64,000 bases of DNA from Atherinomorus stipes (taxonomy: Eukaryota; Chordata; Actinopteri; Atheriniformes; Atherinidae). The number at the start of each line of letters is the position of its first letter. Position 1 is the first letter of the stretch. The stretch covers positions 1 through 64,000 of the forward strand of contig JALJCO010010208.1 in NCBI GenBank assembly GCA_023101725.1. The letters run 5' to 3'. This document shows, in pieces, positions 48,905 to 59,420 of the stretch. The notes under the pieces were generated by a model. It was not told where the DNA came from. It made no database searches and saw only the letters and a list, made by a program, of their open reading frames with translations. The position numbers and the translations under genes were made by a program.

Positions 48905-49112
48905 ATAATAAAAATTTTACTTTATTAATCCTGATCTAGACACTTGGCTCTGCATTTAACCCATCTCTTGATGTATGAGAGAGGAGCAGGCTGCCATGTT
49001 TCAGCACCTGGGGAGAGGTTGAGGTTCTTGCTCGAAGGCCCACAGAGGTTCACCTCTTCCCCACACCCATAAGTACTGTACATCTCTGTAACCATTCGGC
49101 CACCAGTCTCCC
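48905..49112 (-). repeat. tRNA-derived SINE, minus strand (decayed)
   Basis: Reversed, it reads CTGGTGGCCGAATGGTTACA (A-box of tRNA-Ser/Leu type), then a degraded B-box region. Next come GGGCCTTCGAGCAAGAACCT, CCCCAGGTGCTGAAACATGG and GGGTTAAATGCAGAGCCAAG, and finally the tail TTAATAAAGTAAAATTTTTA. This order matches a common fish SINE with an ATT-type tail. Overlapping minus-strand frames (48925-49201) are not genes. Confidence 0.6.
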
Positions 49113-49362
49113 AAGATAAAATCATTCTTAAGACCTCTTCCAATCAAGACTTGCAACATACTCGACAAGGTCAAAGTTATAGATGTATTGCAAAAATGCA
49201 TCCTTGTTGTGATGAGACTGATAGCTTAAGTAACATTACTGCTGGGGATAAAAATAAACTTGACTGTAATCCAAAAAACAAACAAGTCAAACAAGAACTA
49301 TGAAATGTTTTGTTTTCTTTTTTCCATTGGTAACATACTTTCCTCTTATCATATATATATAC

Positions 49363-49731
49363 CATTCCTCTTCACACTATACACCTCAGACTTCCAGTAC
49401 AACTCTGAGTCCTGTCATCTGCAGAAATACTCTGATGACTCTGCAGTTGTGGGGTGTATCAGTGATGGACAAGAGGCCGAGTACAGGGAACTGGTCAATC
49501 AGTTTGTGAAATGGTGCGGTAACAATCAGCTCATCTTAAATACCAGCAAGACTAAAGAGATGATTTTTTACTTCAAGAGGAGCAAGAATAAGCAGCATAG
49601 TCCTGTCTACATCCTGGAAGAGGAGGTGGAGGAGAAATACTAATACCTTGGAGTTCAGCTGAACAGCAGACTAGACTGGGAATGCTCTGACTACATCTAC
49701 AAGAAAGGTCAGAGAAGACTCTACTTCTTAA
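49363..49731 (+). pseudogene. Rex1-like LINE reverse transcriptase relic, 5' portion
   Basis: 5'-truncated LINE fragment with a still largely open frame (within 49260-49643). It begins FLFTLYTSDFQ and continues through CHLQKYSDDSAVVGCISDG, where SDD is the catalytic box in the form usual for the fish Rex1/CR1-type group. Next come FVKWCGNNQLILNTSKTKE, the conserved block after the palm, and EEKY, where a stop codon falls at 49640. The frame then continues YLGVQLNSRLDWE to the insertion at 49728. The protein would be the reverse transcriptase of a non-LTR element, here lacking everything N-terminal of the palm. The sequence from 49260 to about 49362 in the same open frame is flanking DNA. Confidence 0.8.
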
Positions 49732-50336
49732 AGGCCTCCTTCCACTGAAAACCTGTTTAACTTGCTCCTTCTGAAATACGGAGGGTTTCCCCTTGTTTAC
49801 TTACACATGCTGACTTGCTAGCATTGCGTTCCCCCCAGTCGGCTGTGCTTTCTCATCAGAGAAACAATACAAAGAAAAGAGCAAATCGGGAACAGCCTCG
49901 CACTTCTACGTCACATTGCAAATAGCGTATCCCACTTGGGGTTTATATCTGTCCATTGGAAGGCAGGTAACCCTCCACTACACACTAGAAGTGAAGACAG
50001 CACGACTGTAGCTTCGGAGTTGAGAAGCTAATTAGCTAACTGTTTGCTAGCATGGGGGAACAAACTTGTTTGTCGGCTCTATTTCCTGTCTGTAACGAAA
50101 TAAGAGCGGGGGGCGGAGCTTCCTTCATACACTGATGGGAGGCAGCCAATCAGACGGAAATTCATGAGAAGGACCCAGAAAAGCCTGCTGTTGGACCACA
50201 AGCCTCTCTTCTAGTATACAAATACAGCTGGATACAAAGATACCAGAAGGTTTTTTTACACAGAAACGATGCAGAATGCATTCAATAATAATGGAGAACA
50301 CAGAAATATTAATGAAATGACCATGAAAGTACAACT
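49732..50336 (+). mobile_element. TTAA-flanked MITE, family 1, copy 1
   Basis: 605 bp inserted in the LINE reading frame at TTAA (49728-49731, duplicated at 50337-50340). Left end AGGCCTCCTTCCACTG; right end reversed AGTTGTACTTTCATGG, matching in 10 of 16 positions. Both start AG after TTAA as in the other two families. The inverted copy at 54393-54999 is highly similar. The 76-codon minus-strand frame at 50125-50355 has no known motif. Confidence 0.9.
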
Positions 50337-50945
50337 TTAAGGAAGCTGAGATCATTCAACGTCTGCACCAAGATGTTGCAGATCTTCTATAAGTCTGTTG
50401 TGAAAAGTGCAATCAGCTTTGCAGCATCTGCTGGGGCAGCAGCATCAGAATCAGAGACTTGAAGAAACGAACAAGCTGATCAAGAAAGCTGGTTCTATGC
50501 TGGGGTTAACTCTGGAGCCGCTGGAGCTGATCGTTCAAAAAAGAATGCTGCACAAGCTGATGAAGATGATGGAGGATTTTTCCCATCCTCTCCACAACAC
50601 GGTGAACAATCAACAGAGTGTGTTCAGTGGGAGGCTGCGTCAGGTGTGCTGTAGGACAGAGAGGTACAGATATTCATTCCTTCCAGCAGCCATCCCCTAA
50701 AGAACAAGACTGACTGACTGACTTATTATTGTTATATTATTATTTCATATAAATATTATATTGTGAAAAGAAAAGAAAAGAAAAGAAAAGAAAAGAAAAG
50801 AAAAGAAAAGAAAAGAAAAGAAAAGAAAAGAAAAGAAAAAAAGAGTGAGCTTTTTACAATGTTGAATTTCCTCTCTGGGATAAATAAAGTATTTTTCATT
50901 TCATTTCATCATTCATTTTTATTTCATTTCATTTTCATATGAGGT
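50337..50945 (+). pseudogene. Rex1-like LINE, C-terminal part and 3' tail
   Basis: Resumes the LINE sequence exactly after the duplicated TTAA. The frame is shifted once near 50425-50440. Then 50407-50700 reads LIKKAGSMLGLTLEPLELIV, RMLHKLMKMMEDFSHPLHN and RTERYRYSFLPAAIP, the characteristic Rex1-like C-terminal end. The stop at 50698 is followed by a 3' untranslated region with a long GAAAA microsatellite and the terminus CTCTCTGGGATAAATAAAGT, then ATTTC repeats typical of the tail. It is inactive because of the truncation, the insertion, a stop and a frameshift. Confidence 0.8.
50765..50839. repeat. (GAAAA)n microsatellite
   Basis: About 15 pentanucleotide units within the LINE 3' region. 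Confidence 0.95.
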
Positions 50946-51017
50946 AGTTAAGCAATGACACGTTGAAATAAATGTCAATGTTAATGTGAACCAAAAAACT
51001 AGCCAGCAGCAGCAGAC

Positions 51018-51050
<33 letters not shown>

Positions 51051-51469
51051 TATGTTTCAAAGGGCATAACCTGAAAAATTCAGTTTGACCATGTTGTTAT
51101 AGCCTGCAAGCTAATTCACTTCGCAGCTTGATTTCAACTTGATTGGTTGTGTCCTTTCAAATTACTTGGAATGTGGTCTAAAAGGAGGAACAAACCTCCA
51201 AAATACAGAACTCGCATCTGCTCTTTTGTGAATGATTCAACATGATTATAATTGCCATGCTCACTTTTGTCTGGTTGTGCCTTGTGGAACACATCATTGC
51301 ACTCAGTCACCTTTATTGCACTTTCAGAGAACTCTTAATGCAGAGTCAAGGGATTTTGTTAATCAGAAAAGCGCCAGTCTCGCAGCAGCCTCTACTACCT
51401 GATTTTTCCTCCCTGACTGCGAGTTTGCGCTCCTCCAGTGCTCCTCTGTGAGCAGTGGGCCCTATAGTG
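50946..51469. other. Unassigned stretch with a 30-A run
   Basis: Poly-A at 51019-51048. No gene recognised in the remainder. Confidence 0.45.
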
Positions 51470-51577
51470 CTTGCTGCTTTCTTGCTGTCTCTCCATTAGG
51501 CGCCTAACAGAGCGTTGGGCTGAGGCTGCTCTCTCCCTCAATGCCTCCATCTCCCTGTCGCCCTTCAGGTCTCATCG

Positions 51578-51759
51578 CCCTCGCAATGGAGGATCCGTCC
51601 GCCATGATCCCAGGACACATACTGTCCTCCATTACCCATCCTCACAGCCCACTGCATTCATATCCCACTCCAACAGGCCCATATATGAATATGAGCCCAT
51701 TTTTGTATTTCTTTGTATGTGTGTACACGCACAAATGACTCCACTCAGCCTAACCAGTA
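51578..51759 (+). other. Exon-like stretch of unknown identity
   Basis: A pyrimidine-rich tract ends in CTGTCGCCCTTCAG just before about 51569, a good splice-acceptor shape. The following frame reads GLIALAMEDPSAMIPGHI and then a Pro/His/Ser-rich run (SITHPHSPLHSYPTPTGPYM) before a stop at 51736. A strong donor-like CAGTAAGTAC lies at about 51755. Composition is richer in GC than the surroundings. The frame does not stay open to the donor, and I do not recognise the protein. It could be a real exon of a flanking regulatory gene, an alternative terminal exon, or chance. Confidence 0.2.
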
Positions 51760-51769
51760 AGTACTATTT

Positions 51770-51838
51770 AGTAACACTATCGCTGGACATGGGAGAATGG
51801 GGGAAGTAGAAGATCAATAGGCCATTTAAAGAGGTTTT
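51770..51838 (+). repeat. Segment duplicated at 52793-52860
   Basis: Contains ACACTATCGCTGGACATGGG and AGAATGGGGGAAGTAGAAGA, then CCATTTAAAGAGGTTTTG. Nearly the same 68 bases recur 1 kb downstream. There the copy has an expanded C run and is followed directly by poly-A and poly-G. Confidence 0.85.
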
Positions 51839-51844
51839 GTTTTA

Positions 51845-52776
51845 AGTGTGGAGGAAGTCCATCTGTACATTTCTTGCACATAAACTGAATGATAGACCTT
51901 CAGCAGTGACAATTCATATCCCGGAGCCAGCATATAAACATTAAACATCTGCCATAAGCACTCCCAAGTCAACTATTAACATTCGATAGTTCGTCATAAG
52001 CTTGTTTTTAAGAGGAGGGGAAAAAAACAGCTTAAAAGGACTGTCATGTACTTCTGTAAAGTACTTTACAAAACCACAAAGTTGGCAAAAGAATGATTGC
52101 TTTTGTTTAAAAGAGGGGGTTTCATGGCATTATTAGGCACAAAATTCCCCTTTATGGCACAACCAAATAACTGCGTTACCTTCAGTAGTTTTGAAAATAC
52201 GGCATACATAAAAACAACGTAAAGAAATGTGACATCACTCCACGTCTGTATCTGATGCCTTAAATCACTGCTGTCGCTTTGAGAAGCCTCTTGCTGTTTC
52301 TGACTCGCACACCCCCACTCACATGCTTTAGGGCGGAGCTCAGCAAGGGAGGGGGAGGAGCTTCATGGTATTGGAGGCAAGTGTATCTATCTGCCGCTTG
52401 CAACCCAGGGGCGTGTCCTATAGTGAGCGTGTTGCATAGTGGGTGAGTCTTGTTAGGTTTAGGGGAAGGGTCAGGGGTTGGGTTAGATTTTACCGTGCTC
52501 TCATAGGTCTGCTGGGCGTGTCGTTGTGTGACGTCACTCTGCGACACGTCTACTTTACGACACGCTTCAGTCTTGCGAGCCACAGATAGACCCTACTCAC
52601 TGGAGGTGTTCTGTGGAAGCCGCCGTTCTGGCAGCCATGTTGGTTTCCACAGGTGATTCAGGGATTTTTTCAAATCAGCGTGAATGAGTCAAAATAACTC
52701 CTGGGGCATGTTTTATGGGGTGGGAATGACATAATAACATAATAAAAAGCTCAAAAAAGTCCTTTTTGCATGTTTA
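51845..52776. other. Unassigned stretch with repeat-like GC-rich block
   Basis: The part 52250-52640 is GC-richer with phrases such as AGGGCGGAGCTCAGCAAGGG, GACGTCACTCTGCGACACGT and CTGGCAGCCATGTTGG that look like a dispersed fish repeat, but ends were not identified. The minus-strand frame 52260-52583 has no known domain. Confidence 0.35.
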
Positions 52777-52912
52777 CCCCCCCATGCAGTAAGTAACACT
52801 ATCGCTGGAATGGGAGAATGGGGGAAGTAGAAGATCCCCCGCCCATTTAAAGAGGTTTTGAAAAAAAAAAATGGGGGTTTTGGGGGGGGGGGGGGGGGCG
52901 CCCCTTTCATAC
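52777..52912. repeat. Homopolymer-rich duplicate, possible assembly artefact
   Basis: A run of C, then 68 bases duplicating 51770-51838 with local changes toward C, then 11 A, then ATGGGGGTTTT, a 17-G run and GCGCCCC. The combination of a local duplicate with inflated homopolymers is what a low-quality contig end or a bad gap fill looks like. Confidence 0.6.
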
Positions 52913-53577
52913 AAACTACATTTTTTTATTTTTCAAATTAAGTTGATGTTTCACCAAATTATATATTTTGGATAAAGTGATTGTTATTATTTATCCACCA
53001 TTTATGTACAAGCACAAACAAGATTTTACATGTATTGCTTGGCATTTCTATTTTCTTCCTCTTTGATGCTTAGAACTGAAACATAAATGTGTTTCTTTTG
53101 TTCTTTGTTGTCCCCCTTTTTTCCCACATCATAGACCTTCATTTTAGTTGGCTTTTAATCTATTTTCAGCTTGCGATGAATGGATGCCGTGCACAGATGC
53201 AAAATGTATGGAAACATCAGTCCTTTGCAAAAATGTGCCAACTCAACACAGCTCCTCTCATTTAAATCAGTTTGCAGAGTCTTTGCCTAGAGTCACAAAC
53301 ACCCCCCTGAAACTAAGATAACAAGTTGTTTTATCCATAGGATCCAATTAAAAACTGTGAAATCACTGAAAGTCATTTGGTGTCTTGGATGCTTATCTCC
53401 AATGAGTGCACATGCGATTATACTTGCCAGTGAACTCCAGGAAATCATAGTGAGGAGAGGAGCCAGAAACATTACATACCACCAGTTGAAGACTGTTATG
53501 AGGAAAAGTACATTTTGATCTAATCAAAAGGGGGAGTTGTACCTTAATATTTAGCTGGTCCCATTCAAACTGAATTA

Positions 53578-53608
<31 letters not shown>

Positions 53609-53841
53609 TTTGCAGTCATGCAGAGAAATACTGTTCCATCAGTATAGGAGAATGGAGAAAGCAATTCTATACTCCAAGAATGGGAATGTGGGTCCGTCGG
53701 TTGGTTAGTCAACCAAAGCAGTTCCAAATATGTTTGTTTTAGAGGGATGTCTAGAGGGATGCAGAATAAAAGTGTTAATTTTATAGTATATACATAAATG
53801 TTTTATCAATTTTGACAGGTCTAAAAAGTAAATATTCATAT
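52913..53841. other. AT-rich non-coding stretch
   Basis: No gene recognised. A TTA/TTTA simple repeat occupies about 53574-53611. Confidence 0.5.
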
Positions 53842-54392
53842 CTGATTACCAGTGTTGAGAACGTTATTTTTAAAAAAGTAATTATTTAAACTAACTACTT
53901 CTCCAAAAAGTGATGGCATTTGTAATGGATTTACAGTTTCATAAAAAAAAACAACTAATTACTTGGATAAGCAATTATTCCATTACTTTAAAAAAATTCC
54001 CTTTGACATAACTTTAAGTTAATCTTTGTGCTAAATTATTCATGATAGAATGAATATTGGATTTCACTAATGAATGAAATGGAAACGAACATCAGAACAA
54101 TCTCTGAGAGGTCTGTCTTTTCTAGGAGAGGACTTTCAGCCTGATTATCAATATAAAATAAGTTTTTTCTAAGCCTTTCATGCATGATGCAGGACAAAGT
54201 GCTTACATAATAAAAACTGAAAAATCATATACAAATAAAAAAAGCAATATATTGTAGTACAACAGTTAAAAGAACACATCTTATTTTCCTACACACAATT
54301 ACACATCCATGCACAAAGAGGCACATGCACTTCCCCTCCCACCCTCCCCTATTCTGCACCAAGTCCACAAGTCCATGGTTTCTGTCTCTTAA

Positions 54393-54999
54393 AGTTGTAC
54401 TTCCATGGTCATTTCATTAATATTTCTGTGTTCTCCATTATTATTGAATGCATTCTGCATCGTTTCTGTGTAAAAAAAACCTTCTGGTTTCTTTGTATCC
54501 AGCTGTATTTGTATACTAGAAGAGAGACTTGTGGTCCAACGGCAGGCTTTTCCGGGTCCTTCTCATGAATTTCCGTCTGATTGGCTGGCTCCCGTCAGTG
54601 TATGAAGGAAGTTCCGCCCCTCCGCTCTTATTTCGCTACAGACAGGAAATAGAGCCGACAAACAAGTTTGTTCCCCCATGCTAACAAACAGTTAGCTAAT
54701 TAGCTTCTCAACTCCGAAGCTACAGTCATTCCGTCTTTACTTCTAGTGTGTAGTGGAGGGCTACCTGCCTTCCAATGGACAGATAGAAACCCCACGTGGG
54801 ATACGCTATTTGCAATGTTACGTAGAAGTGCAAGGCTGTTCCCGATTCGCTCTTCTCTTCGTATTGTTTCTGTGATGAGGAAGCACAGCCGACTGGGGGG
54901 AACGCAACGCTAGCAAGTCAGCATGTGTAAGTAAACAAGGGGAAACCCTCCGTATTTCAGAAGGAGCAAGTTAAACGGGTTTTCAGTGGAAGGAGGCCT
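54393..54999 (-). mobile_element. TTAA-flanked MITE, family 1, copy 2
   Basis: 607 bp between TTAA 54389-54392 and 55000-55003. Left end AGTTGTACTTCCATGG; right end reversed AGGCCTCCTTCCACTG. It is the inverted counterpart of 49732-50336 with only scattered differences (for example GGCTGGCTCCCGTCAGTG against GGCTGCCTCCCATCAGTG on the same strand), so both copies are fairly young. Its right TTAA is also the left TTAA of the next MITE. Confidence 0.9.
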
Positions 55000-55003
55000 T
55001 TAA

Positions 55004-55337
55004 AGGCTAACTTTCTCTTTTTTTCAACCTGGACCTTAATTCTGGGAGTTTGCTGCTGCAGTATAGTTGAGAAGAGCAGCTCGCTAGTCAGACACCAACA
55101 AGCTGTACTTGTTCGTCTATTTCACTTAAAGTATTCATGAAATGAAGGAGTTTTGCTGATAATAATGCCTTATAGAGAGGCTGCCCCATCTCTCCCATTA
55201 TATGGATGTACACCGGAAGGCGACTCAATGGAAAATCTTCCGAAGGAGTCAAAGTGATACAAAAAGTTTACCGCTGAGTCAATGCACGTATGAACTCCTA
55301 GAAATAAGGTCCAGGTTGAAAAAAAGGAAAATTATCC
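55004..55337. mobile_element. TTAA-flanked MITE, family 4
   Basis: 334 bp between TTAA 55000-55003 and 55338-55341. The inverted repeats are about 45 bp: AGGCTAACTTTC and, reversed from the right, AGGATAATTTTCC, followed in both by TTTTTTTCAACCTGGACCTT and a near-identical A/TTTCT/AGGGAGTT part. The termini again start AGG after TTAA. No coding capacity. Confidence 0.85.
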
Positions 55338-56602
55338 TTTAACTGAATAGGTGCAAAATCATAAACAGAGAAAAACATCTGGCTTGATGCTGCTGTGAGA
55401 AAACAATACCTTGAGGATTTGTTTACGCCAGGGGCCAGCCCACTCATGTTCACGGAGGCCCCCCATCGTGGCAACCACCCACAACAGGCCAGGCCGGGGC
55501 AGGCATATGGTTACAGTGCAGGACCCTCAGCCACACAGACTAAGGCGGTCACCATGGCAGTAAGTCTGCAGACTGGGTAGGCAGACCCCCCAGCATGAAC
55601 GGTCCCCATGAGGAAAACATTGGAGTTAGAATAAAATCAAGTAACCTAGAAATAGTAAAAACAGATAAAACAACAAGATCAAAGGTACACATAAAGGACT
55701 AAATGAGAAATAAAAACAAACAAACAGATACATGGAATAAACAGAATAAAATAAAACTACTTAGAAATAAATAAGAAGATGTGAATGATTAAATAAATGG
55801 ATAAACAGATGCAACAGAATTCAGCTTAAAGCTACAGTAAACAGCTTATAACAGCTTCCAGCCACCACAAAGAAACAAAGTTTCTAATAAACATTTCTCA
55901 TCACATTCCTGTCTTTCATCTTGAGGGAAAACTGATATTTGTGATTCCAGTTAACAGTAGAATTCTTCCCGTTTTCACTGGAGTAACCGTTGGCAACTGT
56001 ATGTGTGATTGCGTGCATGTTTAGTTGCAAACAGTTTTGCACTGACAGATCATCAATCATAGTCATCATCTCTGCCGTTCCTGGTCAGATGAGACAGATC
56101 CAGTGTGCTGAGTAATCTGGATCTTCATTTGCAGCTGTGAACCGAATTTGGGTCATGGGTGAGAGAAATAATTTGGAGAAACCTCTGGCTTGAACATATG
56201 ATGCTGTTTTCTTCTGAAACTGGATTAGTACTTGTGCAACTTCTGTGTCAGATCAGTTACGCCGTCACCTTCACATGCCTTGCGTAGGTACACAGAGGCT
56301 CTACATGCATCTCTTCCAGCCTGACATCCAGCTGCTCGCCAGGTTTAACCGTATCACTCTGCTTCTTCTCAGCAGAGAGCAGCAGCACAAAAAATATAGT
56401 CCCAACAAATGTGAAACTTCTGTTCACCAGGAACAAAACTGAATCTCATATTACAATAGTAACACGCTGTCAGTGATGGTCAGTAATGGTAATGGTGTTG
56501 TAACGATGGACTGAGTAATTAGATAACCCAGTTACTGGAAAAAGTAGTGCCATTAGTAACGCCGTTTATTATAATGCCGTTATTCCCATCACTGGTGATT
56601 AC

Positions 56603-58407
56603 CATGCCAACGTTGGGATTCTTCCCTGTTAGCATTAGCTCTGGAGTTGCTGGCTCGATTGGTATGTGAAGAAATAGCATCTTCCTTGCCTTACATTTCT
56701 CAAATTCAAGTGGCCAAAACTGAAGCAGGATTAAGGGATGAAGGTAGCAAAGGGGCTCAAAAGCCCTGTGGAGGTTGCCACTTTCCTCCGGGACATGTAA
56801 GTTAAACATCTGCTGATGCTAATTAACGGTTAGCCGGTTCGGTAACCTTGCTATTTCTTATTGAGTAAGCAGTGTTAGTGTGCCAACTACTGCCGGGGAG
56901 GAATTAAACTTGTCTATCACCTTTAACAGCATGTCAAGTACTGTAGTAGATCAATTGACTAAATTTCTAGAGCTTTCCCTTTTATTTAGGCATTCAAGAC
57001 TTTTTCTTTATGTTTTTTCTTTATCTTTTTTAAACCACCAAATTGGGCAGAAAGAAACCACAACAAAATGCTGAATGAATGTTCGAAGTTGAGGAAAGGC
57101 ACCTTGTTTAAAAGCAGTTTGACAGAAATAAAAGGTTAAATGTTTAGGGGTGCTTCTCATCAGTGAGTAGATGCAATAAATGTTGCATTGACTCAGATCG
57201 AATTATTGAATAATTCAAAATCAGAATAGAAAATGACACCCTAAGAGCAAAAAGAGAGGACCAAAATGAAAGGAGTGATAAACAACGCACCCTAACCTAT
57301 CAGTATTTGTTGTTAAATAAGTCAGCTTTAATTTTGTGCACATAGTTTTCCGATGATTTTGGTAGCTTAAAAATGTTAAGACAGTCTATTTTTTTTCCCA
57401 TACCTAAAACCTGTGGACCACCTTTGGAGTTTACCCTAAAATATATAATTATGTTGTGTCATGCAAATAGATCTCCGTCCTAACAAAATATTTGCAAAGA
57501 TGTTTTACGTATATGATCTTCTGCCTTCATAATATCCTTTGTGATTGCAGCTCTCTTACAAGCAAGAGTCTTCATTCTCTGCTCCTTTTTAACACAAAGT
57601 ATCTCGGCATGTTGCTGCTGCCTGTAGATTTGGGGCCATGGCCATGTTCACAAAGAATCTAATCTTAACACTGAGTCCTCTGGAGACAGCAGAGAAGAGT
57701 CTTGTTAAGAGTTCTCTACACTGATGCAGAGGGAAACTTTAGGGGCAGGGATAAAGAGCTCACCTAAGTCCAACACACACCCCTAATATAAGTGAAAGGG
57801 CTGGCCCCATTTATTCAGCTCAAAGTGCTTCTCTCTAGTTTGTGTCAATTATTTTATTTTAATTTTAGATTTAACAGAATTTATCTATCATTACCAGCTT
57901 AATTTATTATCAATGGTAAGTCCAAGGCTTCAGCTACTGTGTAATTTCAGTTTCAGCATCATTTATTGTTAAATTTCTACTAAAATTCCTGGCCTTATTT
58001 CAAAATATTATGCACTTAATTTTACCCAGGTGGATATTAGTGGAAGAGAGAAATGAAATAATGTAGGATAAGTCAGATAAAGTATGATAAATATAAAAAT
58101 TGAAATGATACAACAGGTTTCTGTGAAGAGCCTCAGAAGTGGCCAATTTATGAAGACATGGATAAGGAGTTGCGGAACAATTGAAATTGTCTGCAGCCTT
58201 GAAGATGGTCTCCAACATCTATTATGCACTCTTTGGCACAATGCCAATGGCTCCAGTGGCTCAGCCGCTCTAATCCATGTTAAAATATGATGTCGACAAA
58301 AAGGGGAAATAAAGACACAATTAATGCCAACTTCAGTTATCATTATACAGTGGCTGCAAATGTTCTGTTTGGTTTGAACAGAATATTTAACACCCGTTTT
58401 AAATAGT
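56603..58407. other. Unassigned non-coding stretch
   Basis: No gene recognised. 56640-56950 may be an old repeat (it contains TTAGCCGGTTCGG) and 57600-57840 is repeat-free and GC-balanced. Overlapping open frames at 58000-58343 run in both directions and show no domains. Confidence 0.4.
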
Positions 58408-58415
58408 GGCGTGAT

Positions 58416-59248
58416 TAGGGGTGTGACAATACAGTGAACTCACGAGACGAGACAATACATGATATTGGGTGCACAAGAACGAAACTAGAAGATATTTTCA
58501 CATTACTTTTTAAATAAACTAAAATGACAAAATAGGGCTTGGAAAAAATCGGATGTCTTTGTATAACACTCAGAAAACAATTTAAAAATATTTTTGTTAA
58601 GTTGCATCCATTCATGACTAAAGCACAAACTTTCACAGTTGAACTTCTTTCCACAAATATAATTAAATATTTCTTCTTCTTTTTCTGGCTGCTTTATTGT
58701 GTTGAACAGATTTGCTTGTCCAACAGGAGCTTTATGGGCACAAGGCTCTCCTTGATATCCTGTGTTTATTAATTTTATTTCTTTAATTAAACATTTCTTT
58801 ATAACAGCATTTTACATCGTATTGCTGGGCAAGAAAAAATGAAAGTTAACAGAGACAATGATAGAAAGTGGAACAGATAGAAAGGAGTGAGGAAAGAGAG
58901 AGAGAGAGAGAGAGAGACAGAATGAGAAAAAAACATGGATACACTTACACAGGCAACTGATGCTTCTATACGGGAACCCCTAAACAACATTCCAAGGTCT
59001 TTGCTGGAAAACAAAACGGACAATCCCCCACAGGAGGACCTGCAGGTGGCTTAAATTTTACAAACACACGCAGAACTATGCAGAAAAGAGGAAAAACCTA
59101 GTAAGTGCAACGGGAAGCAGCATCACAGTGTCATCATGCAGAATTAAAGGTGTTTTTTTTTACTTTTGCTGTCCAGCATTGCAGCAAGCGGATCTCGCCA
59201 AATTTAATCTTGCGAGATCTCGTGGCACGAGATCTCATTACACCCCTG
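58416..59248. mobile_element. Non-autonomous hAT-like element, 833 bp
   Basis: Left end TAGGGGTGTGACAATACAGT with an ACGAGACGAGACAATAC sub-terminal part. Right end reversed CAGGGGTGTAATGAGATCTC with the palindrome GAGATCTCGTGGCACGAGAT. Flanks GGCGTGAT and GTGTTGAT match in 5 of 8 positions, consistent with an old 8-bp duplication. Includes a (GA)n tract at 58896-58917. Confidence 0.65.
58896..58917. repeat. (GA)n microsatellite
   Basis: About eleven GA units inside the hAT-like element. Confidence 0.9.
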
Positions 59249-59337
59249 GTGTTGATTGTTATTGAATTCAGGAATGAAAACCAAACTCACTGCTCATGAA
59301 AATGATTTTGAATCAGTTATGTGTGTCCAGCATTGTC

Positions 59338-59420
59338 CCCAATGTTCCCTCTATGCAGCGCCTGCGCAATCATGCACTGCGTTTGCGTCCTCTGTGCACA
59401 GCAGATGTACACCATGCATG
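59338..59420. mobile_element. hAT end fragment (CAATGTTCCCTCT type)
   Basis: CAATGTTCCCTCTATGCAGC followed by GCCTGCGCAATCATGCACTG and GTGCACAGCAG resembles one end of a widespread fish hAT family (consensus-like CA.TGTTCCCTCTAAGCTGCG). The opposite end was not found nearby, so this is a truncated copy or one whose partner end has decayed. The stretch 59420-59700 may belong to its interior. Confidence 0.5.

Larger units (their letters stand above)
53850..56594. mobile_element. hAT element, 2.7 kb, carrying two TTAA MITEs
   Basis: Left end CAGTGTTGAGAACGTTATTT and right end reversed CAGTGATGGGAATAACGGC are hAT-type termini with sub-terminal AGTAATTA/TTACTT motifs common in fish. Flanks CTGATTAC (53842-53849) and GTGATTAC (56595-56602) match in 7 of 8 positions. 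The interior contains the MITEs 54393-54999 and 55004-55337, and a GC-rich patch (55420-55600) of unknown origin with a 61-codon frame. The element's own remaining sequence is about 1.8 kb with no readable transposase, so it is a decayed or non-autonomous copy. Confidence 0.75.

Noticed and set aside
50765..50839. Short direct repeats considered as a CRISPR-like array
   Set aside because: They are uninterrupted GAAAA units with no spacers, in a eukaryotic LINE tail.
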